In this document: positions 42,201-51,810 of the stretch, one piece after another | Layout: every line of letters starts with the position of its first letter | How positions within the stretch are numbered: position 1 is the first letter of the stretch | Assembly: GCA_950295325.1 (NCBI GenBank) | Contig: OX485808.1 | Coordinates: forward strand, 250,501 to 314,500 | Direction: 5' to 3' | Source: Polytrichum commune | Lineage: Eukaryota > Streptophyta > Polytrichopsida > Polytrichales > Polytrichaceae | Length of the DNA: 64,000 nt | Position numbers and translations under genes: made by a program | The notes under the pieces: model-generated | Databases searched by the model: none | What the model saw: the letters and a program-made list of their open reading frames with translations, nothing else | What the model was told of the DNA's origin: nothing

Positions 42201-45021
42201 ACACGTCATATACAGAGATCCCATCGCAAGCTAGGGACTCATTTTCCTGTGTCCATGAACTTTGGCCACTCGATTTTAACTACAGTCTAACCTCGTTCAC
42301 ACGACACCCTCAATATTACGACACATTTTTGCGAGACCAAACTTTTTTAGCTCAAAACTCCCTCTTTTATACGACTACGACACTCCATAATGCGACATTT
42401 AGAATCTCCGTTCTGTCATATTAAAGAGGTAGTTAGTGCTACAATTCCTTTCATCTATGTTATGTACATCTAAAATACATCCCATTTTCATTTGGGAACT
42501 ACTTGGGAACTTCAATTATCATTGAGAACTTAATGAGAATTAAGGTTATTAGTGTAGAACGAACATGCTTTCTAGATTCAGTAGACGTGGACAATGTTGC
42601 TCCACCTACAGTAAAGCTTAGTGATGCTAAACGTCATGCATCACTAATTATGGTGTTAATGAAATGATTAGGTTTCAAAAGTTAGTAAATAATTTAGATA
42701 AGATGACAGTTGCTAACTTGGGTAGACAACACCAAAGATCTTTGGACTCCTATTTCAAGAGTTCTTGAGAATATTTGTATTTGTTTGGAGCTATTAGTTA
42801 ACAATTCATACCATCTATACTGCTTAAACTCGTTGTATATATTTCAAAGCTCATATTACTTATGTTCTCGTATTCCCTCGACAATACGACAACTTTACGC
42901 CATTTGTCATAGTAATGAGAAGACGACACCTCGATAGTGCGACTTCTTTTGTGTTTCCCAAACTCGTCATACTAAAGAGGGAGAAGAGTAGGGGTTTAAG
43001 AGGTACGGATGGATATGGCCAACTAACCAACAACAAAAATAAAAGTTTCTTCAATGGAAAGTGGGGACTAACCTCGGCAAGGTAGAGGGCCGCGTAGTAG
43101 ACGTCGTGGCTGAGCGCGTCCCGGTCGAAGTGGTTGCTGCCCATCCTCGACTTGTTGAGGAAATCTTGGAGACCCTGAAACAACTTCCCCTTTTGAAAGT
43201 CGCCATACTTGAGCGACTCATCAAACACGGCCGCACCTATACACAAGATGGTCTCCAAGGGGATGGTGCTCCGCTCGATGTCCGTCTGCACATTATTAGG
43301 CCACCAAATTAGGGTTCGTCACAATGAGGAAGATGATTATAGAGAAGAAACGTTGACCATGTGATCAGCATGATTGGAATGCCCATTCGACCCACCCTTG
43401 GTATTTATACCCTAAGGAAGATGATTATACATTATACTACCCAAAAAAAAAAAACCCTAAACTTCTAGCCTCTTCCCTCCCTCAAGAAATCGTGTTCCTT
43501 CTTCATCGTGTTTCCCTCATCTGTTTGCATCTTCACATGCAAACGAATCCAATCGACTTGTGGTTTGGTACCAAAATGGCGATAAGTTAGGGACATACGC
43601 ACCCCGACCTTCCTTGGAAGCATCGTACTCTCCCATGACACGTGAAATTATGGCATTCTTGTTATTTATAATTGGGTATCGGAGATGTGTCCTTATAAAC
43701 GATCGTTTAATTGGTGTTTGTGTGATATGGGTTTAATAGGACTTTGACGTACATACCAGTCGCTTTGCAGCTTGCTGACAGGCGGCATGCAGCTCATGTT
43801 TGTATCCTGCTAGGTACAAATAGTTGAACTTCCGCAAAGCTGCGAATCAAAGCCATCAACAACATCTTTCAAATGACAAGAAAATTGTTACAACATTGTC
43901 CACAAGCAAAATCCATGGAATAGTGCATATGTATTCTTGATATTGTTCTCAAACCATGCTCAAGATTAGGTTTTCGAATGGACACATGTAAATCAACCCA
44001 TGTGTATGTGATCAGAACCTTCCATCATTGAATGAGTGAAAGTCACGAATCCAACTTGTCGCAGTTCCTCCCTAGTATTGCAAGTTTGGGAGAACGATGT
44101 TACGAGAAGCAACACCTAACCGGCACGGCAATTGCTCGGCTAGGTGCAAGCCTTGGGTGTGGAAATGAATAAAGAAATCTACAATATTACCTCAAGAGCC
44201 TATTTTTTTGCTTCATGTTCTCTCGTATATCATGACACATCTCTATGATGAGACACATTCAACGCTCCTTGTGGTTAATTCACCATGTTTTATCCACTTT
44301 ACCATAAGTTTCCCTACATGACCATTTGGCCAAAGTTCCTTCTACCATGAGATGATGAGTGAAACCCAAAAATAAATAAACTCCAACTTGTGATTGCAAC
44401 TCCTTCGTATACATTTCAAAATGAGGAAAGCGATGTAACGGGAAGGCGCAACTAACCGGCATGGAAATGCCCGGGCATGTGCAAGCCATGGGTGCGGATA
44501 CAACAAAAATCCTTCGAACCTTACCTCAAAAAGGGCCCAAAAACATATAATTTTTCTACCTCGTGCTCTCTCTTATTACAATGACACATGTCTCTAGTGA
44601 TGAGACACGTTCGAGGTTCCTTGTGTTGAATTCACCATGTTTTTCCACTTAATTACCACATGACATGTTTCCCTACGTGGCCAATTTGTTGGAGTTCATT
44701 ATAGTGGTTATTGCGATCGGAACCTTCCACCATGAGATATGTCAACTAAAATCTATCAAAAACTCCATCCGAGGATTTCATTTTATATTAGGGACAACGA
44801 TGTAGTTATTGAGAAGGGCACAACTGACCGGCGTGGAAATGCTCAGCCGGGTGCAATCCTTGGGTGCGGAGGCCGGCAAGGACGTCGCCCTCGTGCTTGT
44901 TGGCATAGCCTTTGCGCACCTGCTGCACGCCTTGCGAGATGGCCGCCACGCTGCTCTTGGCCGCGCTCTTGATGAACGCCAGGCCCTTCTTGGCCAACGC
45001 TTCCGCCGTCTGCTTCTCCAT
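39203..45021 (-). CDS. Five-exon gene of unknown function, about 260 aa
   Basis: Exons on the complement: 45021-44829 (phase 1 end), 43839-43757, 43285-43073, 40335-40208 (phase 2 end) and 39368-39203. Each junction has GT-AG (donors GTCAGT, GTATGT, GTTAGT, GTGAGT) and the phases fit without a stop, which is strong evidence for a real gene. The protein starts MEKQTAEALAKKGLAF, then RTQGLHPAEHFHA, LRKFNYLYLAGYKHELHAAC, IERSTIPLETILCIGAAVFD, FDRDALSHDVYYAALYLAE, EYEGDLHALDKICREVVVH, and ends in a charged, probably coiled-coil helix (AAAQEREEKRLRALREAEAM). It is alpha-helical and soluble by appearance; I recognise no family. ATG 45021 was chosen; an in-frame ATG at 45078 precedes a valine-rich stretch. 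The last exon runs to TGA at 39203, but a further exon is possible. Intron 3 (2.7 kb) is full of transposons. Confidence 0.7.
39510..39810 (+). repeat. R1 repeat copy
   Basis: AGAGATTGAATTACATGCTC, AGGTTCAATGATCAAC, ATAACTTGGGGGGCGGCTAT, ACAAATCTCCACTTTGACAATGA and ATCCTA(C)GAGAAGTGGGCTAG follow the R1 order. It lies just upstream (plus-strand right) of the last exon of the unknown minus-strand gene, within intron 4. Confidence 0.6.
40396..40899. mobile_element. 504-bp MITE, copy 1 (hAT-like ends)
   Basis: Ends AGGGCCACTTCACACACGAG and, reverse-complemented, AGGGTCACTTCACACACGAG. A second copy of exactly the same length lies at 61856-62359 and shares most bases, including CACACTACGCTTGAGGGACC and GTAAAGTCTACATGGATTC, so the family was active fairly recently. 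It interrupts an R2 repeat (40350-40395 | 40900-41010). The termini resemble those of the hAT-like elements at 5764 and 56090; no clear target duplication seen. Confidence 0.75.
40900..41665 (+). repeat. R2 continuation with nested R1 copy
   Basis: 40900-41010 resumes the R2 order after the MITE (ACAATCTCCTAATGATTG, CAGGTGACCTTGATCCGACA); 41105-41430 is an R1 copy; 41440-41660 (GAGTGCACACATATAAGAA, TTGCACTTGAGCCATGTGGT, GAGTACTTTG..TTTTGTCATGA) matches the R2-associated 51480-51660. So the order of insertion into intron 3 of the unknown gene can be read from the sequence. Confidence 0.55.
41666..41879. mobile_element. 214-bp MITE, CACTAAAT family
   Basis: Left end CACTAAATAAGATATTTAGT..CACTTACTATT; the reverse complement of the right end gives CATTATATATGAAATTCAGT..CACTTACTATT. 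TA flanks each end (41664-41665, 41880-41881). Same family as 54438-54810 and 63464-63848. Confidence 0.7.
42283..42988 (+). mobile_element. Pogo-like element with PIP-box relic, copy 2
   Basis: Begins CAGTCTAACCTCGTTCACAC after TA (42281-42282) and ends ...AAAGAGGGAGAAGAG before TA (42989-42990). It is homologous along its length to 6181-6944. The frame near 42680-42768 reads LVNNLDKMTVANLGRQHQRS LDSYFKSS and stops at TGA 42766; the PIP-box octet is 42733-42756. The rest of the transposase is missing. Located in intron 3 of the unknown minus-strand gene. Confidence 0.7.
44050..44880. repeat. Three tandem copies of an exon-1/intron-1 boundary
   Basis: Units of about 335-370 bp each contain AACGATGT(T/A)..., a C(A)ACTAACCGGC-type inverted donor, and GTGCAAGCC(T/A)TGGGTG (near 44094-44165, 44428-44500, 44799-44875). 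On the minus strand these read R-T-Q/H-G-L-H, a variable middle, HFHA, then a GTTAGT/GTCAGT donor. The rightmost copy is the functional exon 1 end (44829); the others are decayed copies inside intron 1. The spacers share ATGACACAT(G)TCTCTA(G)TGATGAGACAC and CACCATGTTTT.CCACTT. Confidence 0.8.
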
Positions 45022-45590
45022 CTCGTCTGTTGTTGCAACCACAACCACAACCACAAGGGGATCGCCATCGCCATGCACGTTGCGACGCCATCGTCGCCAC
45101 GCACGCTCGCTCTTGCTCTCTCGTGCCTTTTCGTGCTCAAGGAGATGACCGGTCCAGGGTTCGGGGCGAACCGGCGGTTAGGGACACATGAACCGGTGGA
45201 GTTTGAGAAATAACCACTGGTTGAAGATCGAGACTTCGGGAGGATTACCCATCCTTTTAGAGGAATCTATGGGGGAATATACCTCGAATGAATGAATAAA
45301 GCAGCAAAACCGGAAGATGTCAACCATAGTCCGCCAAGAGCCTAAGGCTAGTGTAAATGCAACCTACAAAATTTGTGACTTAGCCTATAAAATTTTGAAA
45401 GTGTAGGACAAAGAGCCTATGGACAATTTAAAAACATAGGATATCAACCTATGTGATAAAAAACATGTAGGAAATTTTGCCTACAAAGTTTTAAAAAGAG
45501 AGGATTTTAGCCATTCATCCTTCTTCAAATTGGGAAATTAGTTGACCTAAGTACATCTCTTTAGGCTAATACTCGGGGCTCTTGGGTGGC
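45022..45590. other. Promoter side of the unknown gene, intergenic
   Basis: Just upstream of the start the coding strand has GGTTGTGGTTGTGG repeats and CT/GA-rich leader sequence. Beyond 45250 are AT-rich segments with repeated CCTA(C/T)AAA(A)TTT phrases. Long GC-rich frames on the other strand (44809-45213) mirror exon 1 and are not genes. Confidence 0.4.
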
Positions 45591-45596
45591 ACATAG

Positions 45597-45860
45597 ATGG
45601 ATATCAATAATAGCCCTAACTCCCTTCCCGCCAATCTTTACAAGCAGAAGAAAAGGAATCGAATGACAACAACACACTTGGATAGTGTGATGCGGGTGGC
45701 AATTGAAGGACCAACCAAAAATTTTGAGTTTATTTTGGAGGAAGCTATATCTTTGTGGAAGGATTCAAGAAAGTTTCGATTCTTGTTTACTAATCCTGAG
45801 AAATATCTTGCAGGAAGAGTAGAGGTTGAATTAGAAGATGGTGAGGACTTTCACCCTTAA
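45597..45860 (+). pseudogene. Transposase-like C-terminal tail, copy 2
   Basis: An 87-codon frame with MRVAIEGPTKNFEFILEEAI, SLWKDSRKFRFLF, NPEKYLAGR and an acidic end ELEDGEDFHP. It is related to 2937-3116 by a shared MRV, (E)EAI-LW, KFR-L and P--YL-GR. The IEGP...F...EA..LW pattern resembles, from memory, the extreme C-terminus of plant hAT transposases; a domesticated gene is possible but nothing else of the protein is present. Family call uncertain. Confidence 0.4.
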
Positions 45861-45919
45861 ACTCATTTGAATTTTAGCAACCTTTCATTATAATCAACTC
45901 TTTAAAAAAGAGTTGGTTA

Positions 45920-45980
45920 ATCCTTGGCCTTCAAACGTGGTGAAGGGCTTAGCCAGGTTCAATTCCTGCCAAGGATACCA
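45920..45980 (+). other. tRNA-like fold, probable SINE or relic
   Basis: ATCCTTG pairs perfectly with CAAGGAT at the other end, followed by ACCA. CCTTC...GAAGG can form a D-arm-like stem, and CAGG-TTCAATT-CCTG fits a T-arm with a B-box-like GGTTCAATTCC. The anticodon arm is missing (61 nt total), so it is not a working tRNA. Confidence 0.25.
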
Positions 45981-46360
45981 CTTAGTACTCAAATTTTGAA
46001 TTTAAAGCCTACAACATTAAAAGATATGAAGGATTTTAACCTACTAAAAATTAGTTTTGAAGGCAATTGGCGGGTAACTTAAAAACTCAAAAGGTTTTCA
46101 ACTTACAAAAATTTGATATTGTAGGATGCAACCTATGCCATGAGGGAAATAGCCTATGCCCTTTTAAAGAGGTAGGCAATTAACCTCAATAACTTCAAAA
46201 ACTTTTCGGACACTGATGTCAACATGTAACCGGCTGGATTTAGACTCACTAGGATCTTGGCCGACTATATATGCCCAAAAACTTCCTGGGCACCGGACCG
46301 GTCATTGTTGTTGTTTGGTCTCAACCTAGCTACCAGACAAGGGTGTCTTAATTAAGCTAA

Positions 46361-46930
46361 GGTACGCAACCCTTATGGGGTTGCGTTTTTTGATTGGACA
46401 CCTATATTGTTTGAGTGGTATGTGGGCTTGGAGTGTGGCTTCGAGAACATGTATGTAGAATATACGCATGTGTTCAAGAGAGATTGGAGTGCATGCTTGA
46501 TATATGAACAACATTCAAAAGTCATTCTAATTGGTGGGGACCAATATGACCATTTAGTGAGCATGAGAATCTTTGCTTTGATAATGAATGAGATACTCAT
46601 ATCAGCTTCACAAAGTATGAGGAAATGGCTACGACCTTGATTTGGATTTGTTAACCATCTTGTAGTAGGTAATCGTGTTTTTTATCCTAGGAAAAGTGTC
46701 ATAAAATTCGGAGCTCGTATGAAGATCTTATTCATTATCGAAGTGAAGATTCGCATGTTCATTAAATGATCATATAGGTCCTCAACCCCCCAATTATATT
46801 GTTGAGCTTAGAATGGCTATCGTATTCTAAGTATGTAGTTTGATCTCTTTCAAACACATTTGTTTTTGGTATCCATCCTTGGAGCCACACCAAACCACAT
46901 ACCACTCAAGTATAGACATCCCAATAAAAT
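46361..46930. repeat. Head-to-head pair of R1 repeats
   Basis: 46361-46690 is an R1 copy on plus (GAGTGGTATGTGGGCTTGG, AGAGATTGGAGTGCATGCTTG, TATGACCATTTAGTGAGCA), and 46700-46930 the reverse complement of a full R1 copy (CCACATACCACTCAAGTATAG at its right end). Together they form a large imperfect palindrome that could fold in a transcript and feed siRNA production. Confidence 0.65.
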
Positions 46931-46934
46931 AAAA

Positions 46935-48370
46935 AGAAGTAATTGAATAAGGACTGTTTACCTTAAACCCAAGGCCTTCACCTGAGGGATCCCAGGGGAA
47001 CTCCGAAATCAAGTCACCAAAGGCCATAATAAGTACAATAGTACATAGATGGGTGATCTTCCTAGCACTTGCTTTTCGGTGCACTTTATCACCTATGGGG
47101 CACCCAATCATAGTGGAGGTATGTAGGTGACCTCAATATTTTCAACTAACCAAGTGGGAACTTAAGGGCTTTGCCCTTGGGGGAGATTGATGCAGGCGGA
47201 CTTGTCCACGTCCACACAATGTATCTCTTTCACTACTTCGCCTGATAATGCAAGTGATTGGTCACATCTAGTCCTATTACATATAGTTCCGACTCCACAT
47301 TAAATAATCTTTCAAAATTGTCTTAAGATCGGATCAAGAATTGTTTCATTTGGTCAACAATTACAAATTGCATAATTTGTCATTTTGTCTCAATCACATA
47401 GTTAGAAGAGGCCAAAAGTGAACAAAGATCATTCTCTTCAAGTTAACATAGTGCCCCTCCCATTTGTGTAAATAGTCAAACCTAAAATGGTTAATATATT
47501 TTTAGCACAAGTTTATTAAGTTCCATCATAACACTCTTTGTCTTTTCGGCATCTCTCCTTAACAAGAAGCTCGCCATATACCACTCAAGTGTAGGTTCCA
47601 ACTAAGAAGAATGACCTCCTAAGGCCCACATGTGACCTTAACCCTCCATTTGAAGTTCTATAACTTGAAATTTCAAAGACATATAATGATACTACTAGTC
47701 AATATTCAAAAACACCAATTTCGTTTTGATTAGGTCCTACTACCTAACGTGAAGTTGCTACTTCATAAAAATATCAAAATTCAAGTGATATTAAAATAAT
47801 CCTTTAACCTGATGGGACTTTTGACGAGAGTTGGTCCCCAATGAATTTTCATTCATTGTTTTGCATACAATATCTAGAGTTTCATATCACTTGTTATACA
47901 TTCTCAAAGGTTTAATTCTTATGGAACCCCATACTCAATGTTCTTTTTTCAACCCTCCACACTGCCTCCAAGCATGCATTGCAAACTTACCGAATATGGA
48001 AGGTCTTGCATGCAAAACAACCAATTCCCAACCAAATGTCACGTTGAGAAGTTATTAGAAGATCATTCTTAGGGTGGGTATAGACTAAGATCCAAGACCA
48101 AAGAAACTCCAAAATCGAGCGATCTTATTGGTCAAGAGCAGACATTTGGACCTACGGAATTTACACCACAGTCCAAGTAGAAGATACAAAATAATGAAAT
48201 GTCGCTCATGTGACATCACTTTCCAACCAAACCTCAATAATCCTCACTCAAGAAAATACTACTCCTAGTTTAAAAAATCAATCTTTAAGCTTGGGTTTAA
48301 AAATAAATTCCATTAAAGGGATGTTTGAGACCCCCAAGTTTCTTAGATTTGGACCCTAATGTAAACCCAC
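46935..48370. other. Intergenic, no gene recognised
   Basis: AT-rich spacer. The frame at 46827-47111 mostly overlaps the reverse R1 copy; that at 47831-48058 has no motif. Confidence 0.5.
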
Positions 48371-48385
48371 CCTTAGTACCGTACG

Positions 48386-49529
48386 TTAAGGGCAGCTTCG
48401 GCACAAAATAATTCTAAAAATAGACGCCGAAAATTTTGGAAAATTATTGACATTTTTTGCCGAACATAAAATTAATTAATTTTCAAAATTGCCAAAAAGT
48501 AAGAAATTTTAACTTCTCACTAGAATTTTACTTACACTGGAAGCATATATGAATTCTGAAGGAGAGAAGGTGCTCCTTTTGTAATCAAGCTCACTTACAT
48601 TAGTCCACAAAGAATATGGGTTAAGAAGTAGCAAGACTCTAAGTGAGGCTTTTCAAATGTGTTGTACACAATTTTTTGGAGCCCAATTGAGCATAGAAGA
48701 TGACGTTTTATAGAATTTTGTCCAACTAACAAAAGTTGAGAAATCAAGTAATCTTCCACCTCCAACAAGTTTTGTGTCAAAATAAGTCTTTATGCGAAAG
48801 ATATGGACAAAACATTGCAGCCGTGTAAAGATCAAAAAATTAAAATGCGTTCATAACAGTTTTTCAGAGCTCATTTGTGCATAGAAGATCAACATTTTTG
48901 GAATTTTGTTCCTCTAAGAAAAGTTTAGAAATCAAGTAATCTTCCACCTCCAACAAGTTTTGTGTCAAAATAAGTCTTTATGCGAAAGATATGGACAAAA
49001 CATTGCAGCCGTGTAAAGATCAAAAAATTAAAATGCGTTCATAACAGTTTTTCGGAGCTCATTTGTGCATAGAAGATCAACTTTTTTGGAATTTTGGTGC
49101 TCTAAGAAAAGTTTAGAAATCAAGTAATCTTTCACCTCCAACAAATTTTATGTCATTTGAAGACTCTATGCAAAAGTTATGCGTGTTATAAAAATGAAGT
49201 CTAACTAGGTGCTTCACCTCAAACTTTACATATCCCATATGCATTGTTGAACACAACTGCACTCTACTTGTATAAAGCACAGAGCATTCTCAACTCTTCA
49301 CAAAATCGTGAAAGATTTATATCTTTTGTAAAACTCTTCATACAAATTGTGAAATCGTGAATAAACATCCTTGTTAACTGTTAGATAATAACTTCTTGGA
49401 TGTATGCCGAAATTGCATTATTAAACTATTTAAAATGCCGAAATCTTTAGTAATTTTTTTTTGGCCGCTGAACACTGTTTTTTTACTTTTAATAATTATT
49501 CGGCAAGAGAGCGCCGAAGCTGCCCTTAA
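48386..49529. mobile_element. 1.14-kb TIR element carrying a 188-bp minisatellite
   Basis: The left terminus TTAAGGGCAGCTTCGGC is the exact reverse complement of the right terminus. A CGTACG hexamer lies on each side (48380-48385, 49530-49535); because it is palindromic, the repeat reads TACCGTACG..CGTACGGTA and it may be target duplication or TIR. Subterminal CCGAA/TTCGGC motifs recur. No transposase frame. The right end lies 250 bp upstream of the ATG of the 80-aa gene, and so within its probable promoter. Confidence 0.8.
48650..49190. repeat. 188-bp tandem repeat, nearly three copies
   Basis: ATCTTCCACCTCCAACAAGT at 48751, 48939 and (with changes) 49127 sits exactly 188 bp apart each time. 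The unit also holds ATGGACAAAACATTGCAGCC, GTGTAAAGATCAAAAAATTA and GCATAGAAGATCAAC. The central repeats are nearly identical while the outer halves are diverged, as expected from unequal exchange. The array lies wholly inside the TIR element 48386-49529. Confidence 0.9.
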
Positions 49530-49779
49530 CGTACGGTATTGAGGGTTTTAAGAATGTCATTTCCTTACGTTCCCAACGGGTTCGCTAAGTTCCCCGTGAA
49601 GTTCGACATACCTCTTGAAGAGGGGTGCATGAGACATTCAAAGGCTCCGAAGAAATTAGGGTTTCGAGTTCTCTGTCTCTTCACTCTCCTCTGCACCAAT
49701 CCCTAATCCTTCCTTCGGGAGGATTTTCACCGTCGGACAACACCGATCGTTGCAGTTTTTACTCCAATCTCTCTTTGCC

Positions 49780-51810
49780 ATGGCCTCTGCTCTTCCTAGC
49801 GACCACATGGCAGCACAAGGCGCTCAGGATCATGACGGCCGCAACGCCTACAAGCCACACGTCCAGGTACTTATAGGATTTTGAAAACAATAGAGTCATC
49901 CTCTAACTCAACAGGAATTTTGGTCGAGAGTTGGTTGTTTTTGCATACAGGACCTTTCATGTTCGGTAAGGTTTCGGTGGAAGCTTGGAGGTAGTGTGGA
50001 GGTGGGAACGAAGAACATTCTGAATGGGCTCATTGAGGTCAAACTCATTTGGGCATGCCAAGAGGTCCTAAAATGAGCCTTGATCTTCATTCTTCATTCA
50101 AACTCTACGTTTGAGAATAAATCGCTAGTGGAAAGAAGTTATTGATATTATACACAAAACAACCAATGGAAAATCGTAGGAGACCAACTCCCTACGAAAC
50201 GTTCCATTGAGTTAAAGGATAACTTCAATGCTGACTTTCATCGGATGCATTTATGAAGGAGGTGAGCTAGTGCAGAAGATGCTTGAATGAAATTTGGACA
50301 TTAAGTAGGGAAGGTTTCTTTTCTGGTTCTGTGTGAAGGTGAAGGAGCAGCAGGATGTTGTGGTGGTGGAGGAAGAGGTACGAGTGGGCAAGCCACACCG
50401 CTGCAATGACCGACTTGAAGATTTTGTCCAGGTGAGAGACGGCTACAGTGGAACTGCATAGTTTCTTACGCAACAGGGGAAAGCAGAAATGTAGACTCTC
50501 ACATAACGTAAGTGAGGTCTTAAACGGACACTTTGAGCTCTGCACCCACTTCTTGTAGGATATGAAGCACGCGATTAGTGCAAGATGATTAGGAAATCCA
50601 AATTGTGCCGTACCCATTTTCCTCTTAATTCGGAGCTTATATGAATCTCGTATCCATTTTCAAAGTTAGGATTTTTTGTATCAAATGATCATACAGGGTC
50701 CCCAATTCTGTTGACTGTTGTGCCTAGAATGATTAACAAATTTTGAGCACATAGTCCAATCTCTTTTGAAACATGTATTATTGGTGGCCATTCTTAGATT
50801 TGCACCTAGCCACACACCTACTCCAATGTAGGTGGACGAGTAACCGAATTAGGCCCGCTTACCTTACTTTGATTCCGATACACCAATCAATCAATCAATA
50901 CAGCCAGGCCTTTCATAAGGCAGCTATCAATGACTGGCAGTAAGCATTTCTCCAGTTTCTTCATAATGCACACATTTTAGGATTGCAATTGAATTTTAGA
51001 ATATAGATGTTATTCTATTATAATGTGTCTCTGTGCTCAAGATATGCAAAAACAACACCTTTTGCAGGCGCTGTTTGAAGGAGATCTACGGAGGACGGTG
51101 CCAGGGCCAGCTAAACTGTTTTGGCAGTGCTACAATTCTAAACCTGGGTACGTATGCATATTTGTTTGATGTTTCCTGGCTCTGGCAGGAATAAGCTCTC
51201 TAATGATCAATAGGTGGTGCCAATGTGAGCTGTAGGTTTTTTAAAATGGGGGCACTAGAAGCTGAGGGAAAAAAATGAGTCTCTTATTGATTGTTGGTTC
51301 ATCTGAACATGTGAACCACGGGAAGGAAACGCCACTGTGGATAGTTGCCCATGGCAGAGTAGGGGATGAGTCCCACATAAGATTACTCAGTCATCACAGC
51401 ACATAAATGGTTGAGAATTAAATGCAGTCACCAAGTAGGTTAGTCACTGCAATACTCAAATGCTTGAGAGATGGAAGGCAGTTGTGACATGCACACATAT
51501 GTAAGAAGCAACCTTGTCTAACAGGACTTCTCCTGTGCACTAGTGCAATCACAACGTTGCACTTGAGCCATGTAATCTGGGAATACTTCACTTTGGTCAT
51601 GATGTGGATACCTTCTTCTTTTTCTCCTTCTGCTCATTTTTTTGTAGTGGGAGAGGAATCTCAGTGCTAATGAATCAAGTCTTGATACAACACCCAACAT
51701 TCTTCATTCTAATAGCAAGCATGTCCTTTTGCAGGGAAGAACCAACAGATCCTTTTTTCTACCTAGAGCTCAATGATAAAGGCAAGCTTGTTCCCAAGAG
51801 TCAAAGATAA
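49780..51810 (+). CDS. Three-exon gene for an 80-aa protein of unknown function
   Basis: Exons 49780-49866 (phase 0), 51068-51147 (phase 2) and 51735-51810. Donors GTACTT and GTACGT and acceptors TTTTGCAG all fit the phases, and no stop intervenes. The protein starts MASALPSDHMAAQG, continues NAYKPHVQ-ALFEGDLRRTVPGPAKLF, WQCYNSKPGEEPTDPFFYLE and ends LNDKGKLVPKSQR. The compact, aromatic- and proline-containing second half looks like a conserved folded domain. I do not recognise the family. ATG 49780 follows a CT-rich leader containing TTAGGGTTTCGAG (49663), a usual plant 5' UTR feature. Intron 1 holds a reverse R1 repeat (50630-50870), intron 2 an R2 copy. The sequence after the stop may include a 3' UTR intron (AGCAG|GTGAAA at 51880). 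Confidence 0.65.
50630..50870 (-). repeat. R1 repeat, reverse copy in intron 1 of the 80-aa gene
   Basis: CGGAGCTTATATGAA, ATCATACAGGGTCCCC, TTGTGCCTAGAATG, GTCCAATCTCTTTTGAAACAT and CTCCAATGTAGGTGGACGAG read as the reverse complement of R1. Confidence 0.6.
51215..51665 (+). repeat. R2 repeat copy in intron 2 of the 80-aa gene
   Basis: GGTGCCAATGTGAGCTGTAG, ATGTGAACCACGGGAAGG, AACGCCACT, CACCAAGTAGGTTAGTCA and TTGCACTTGAGCCATGTAAT follow the order of 40350-41660 without the MITE, so this copy shows the uninterrupted state. Confidence 0.6.

Noticed and set aside
44809-45213. 134-codon frame opposite exon 1 of the unknown gene
   Set aside because: GC-rich mirror of a real minus-strand exon whose phase and splice sites fit; the plus frame has no partner.
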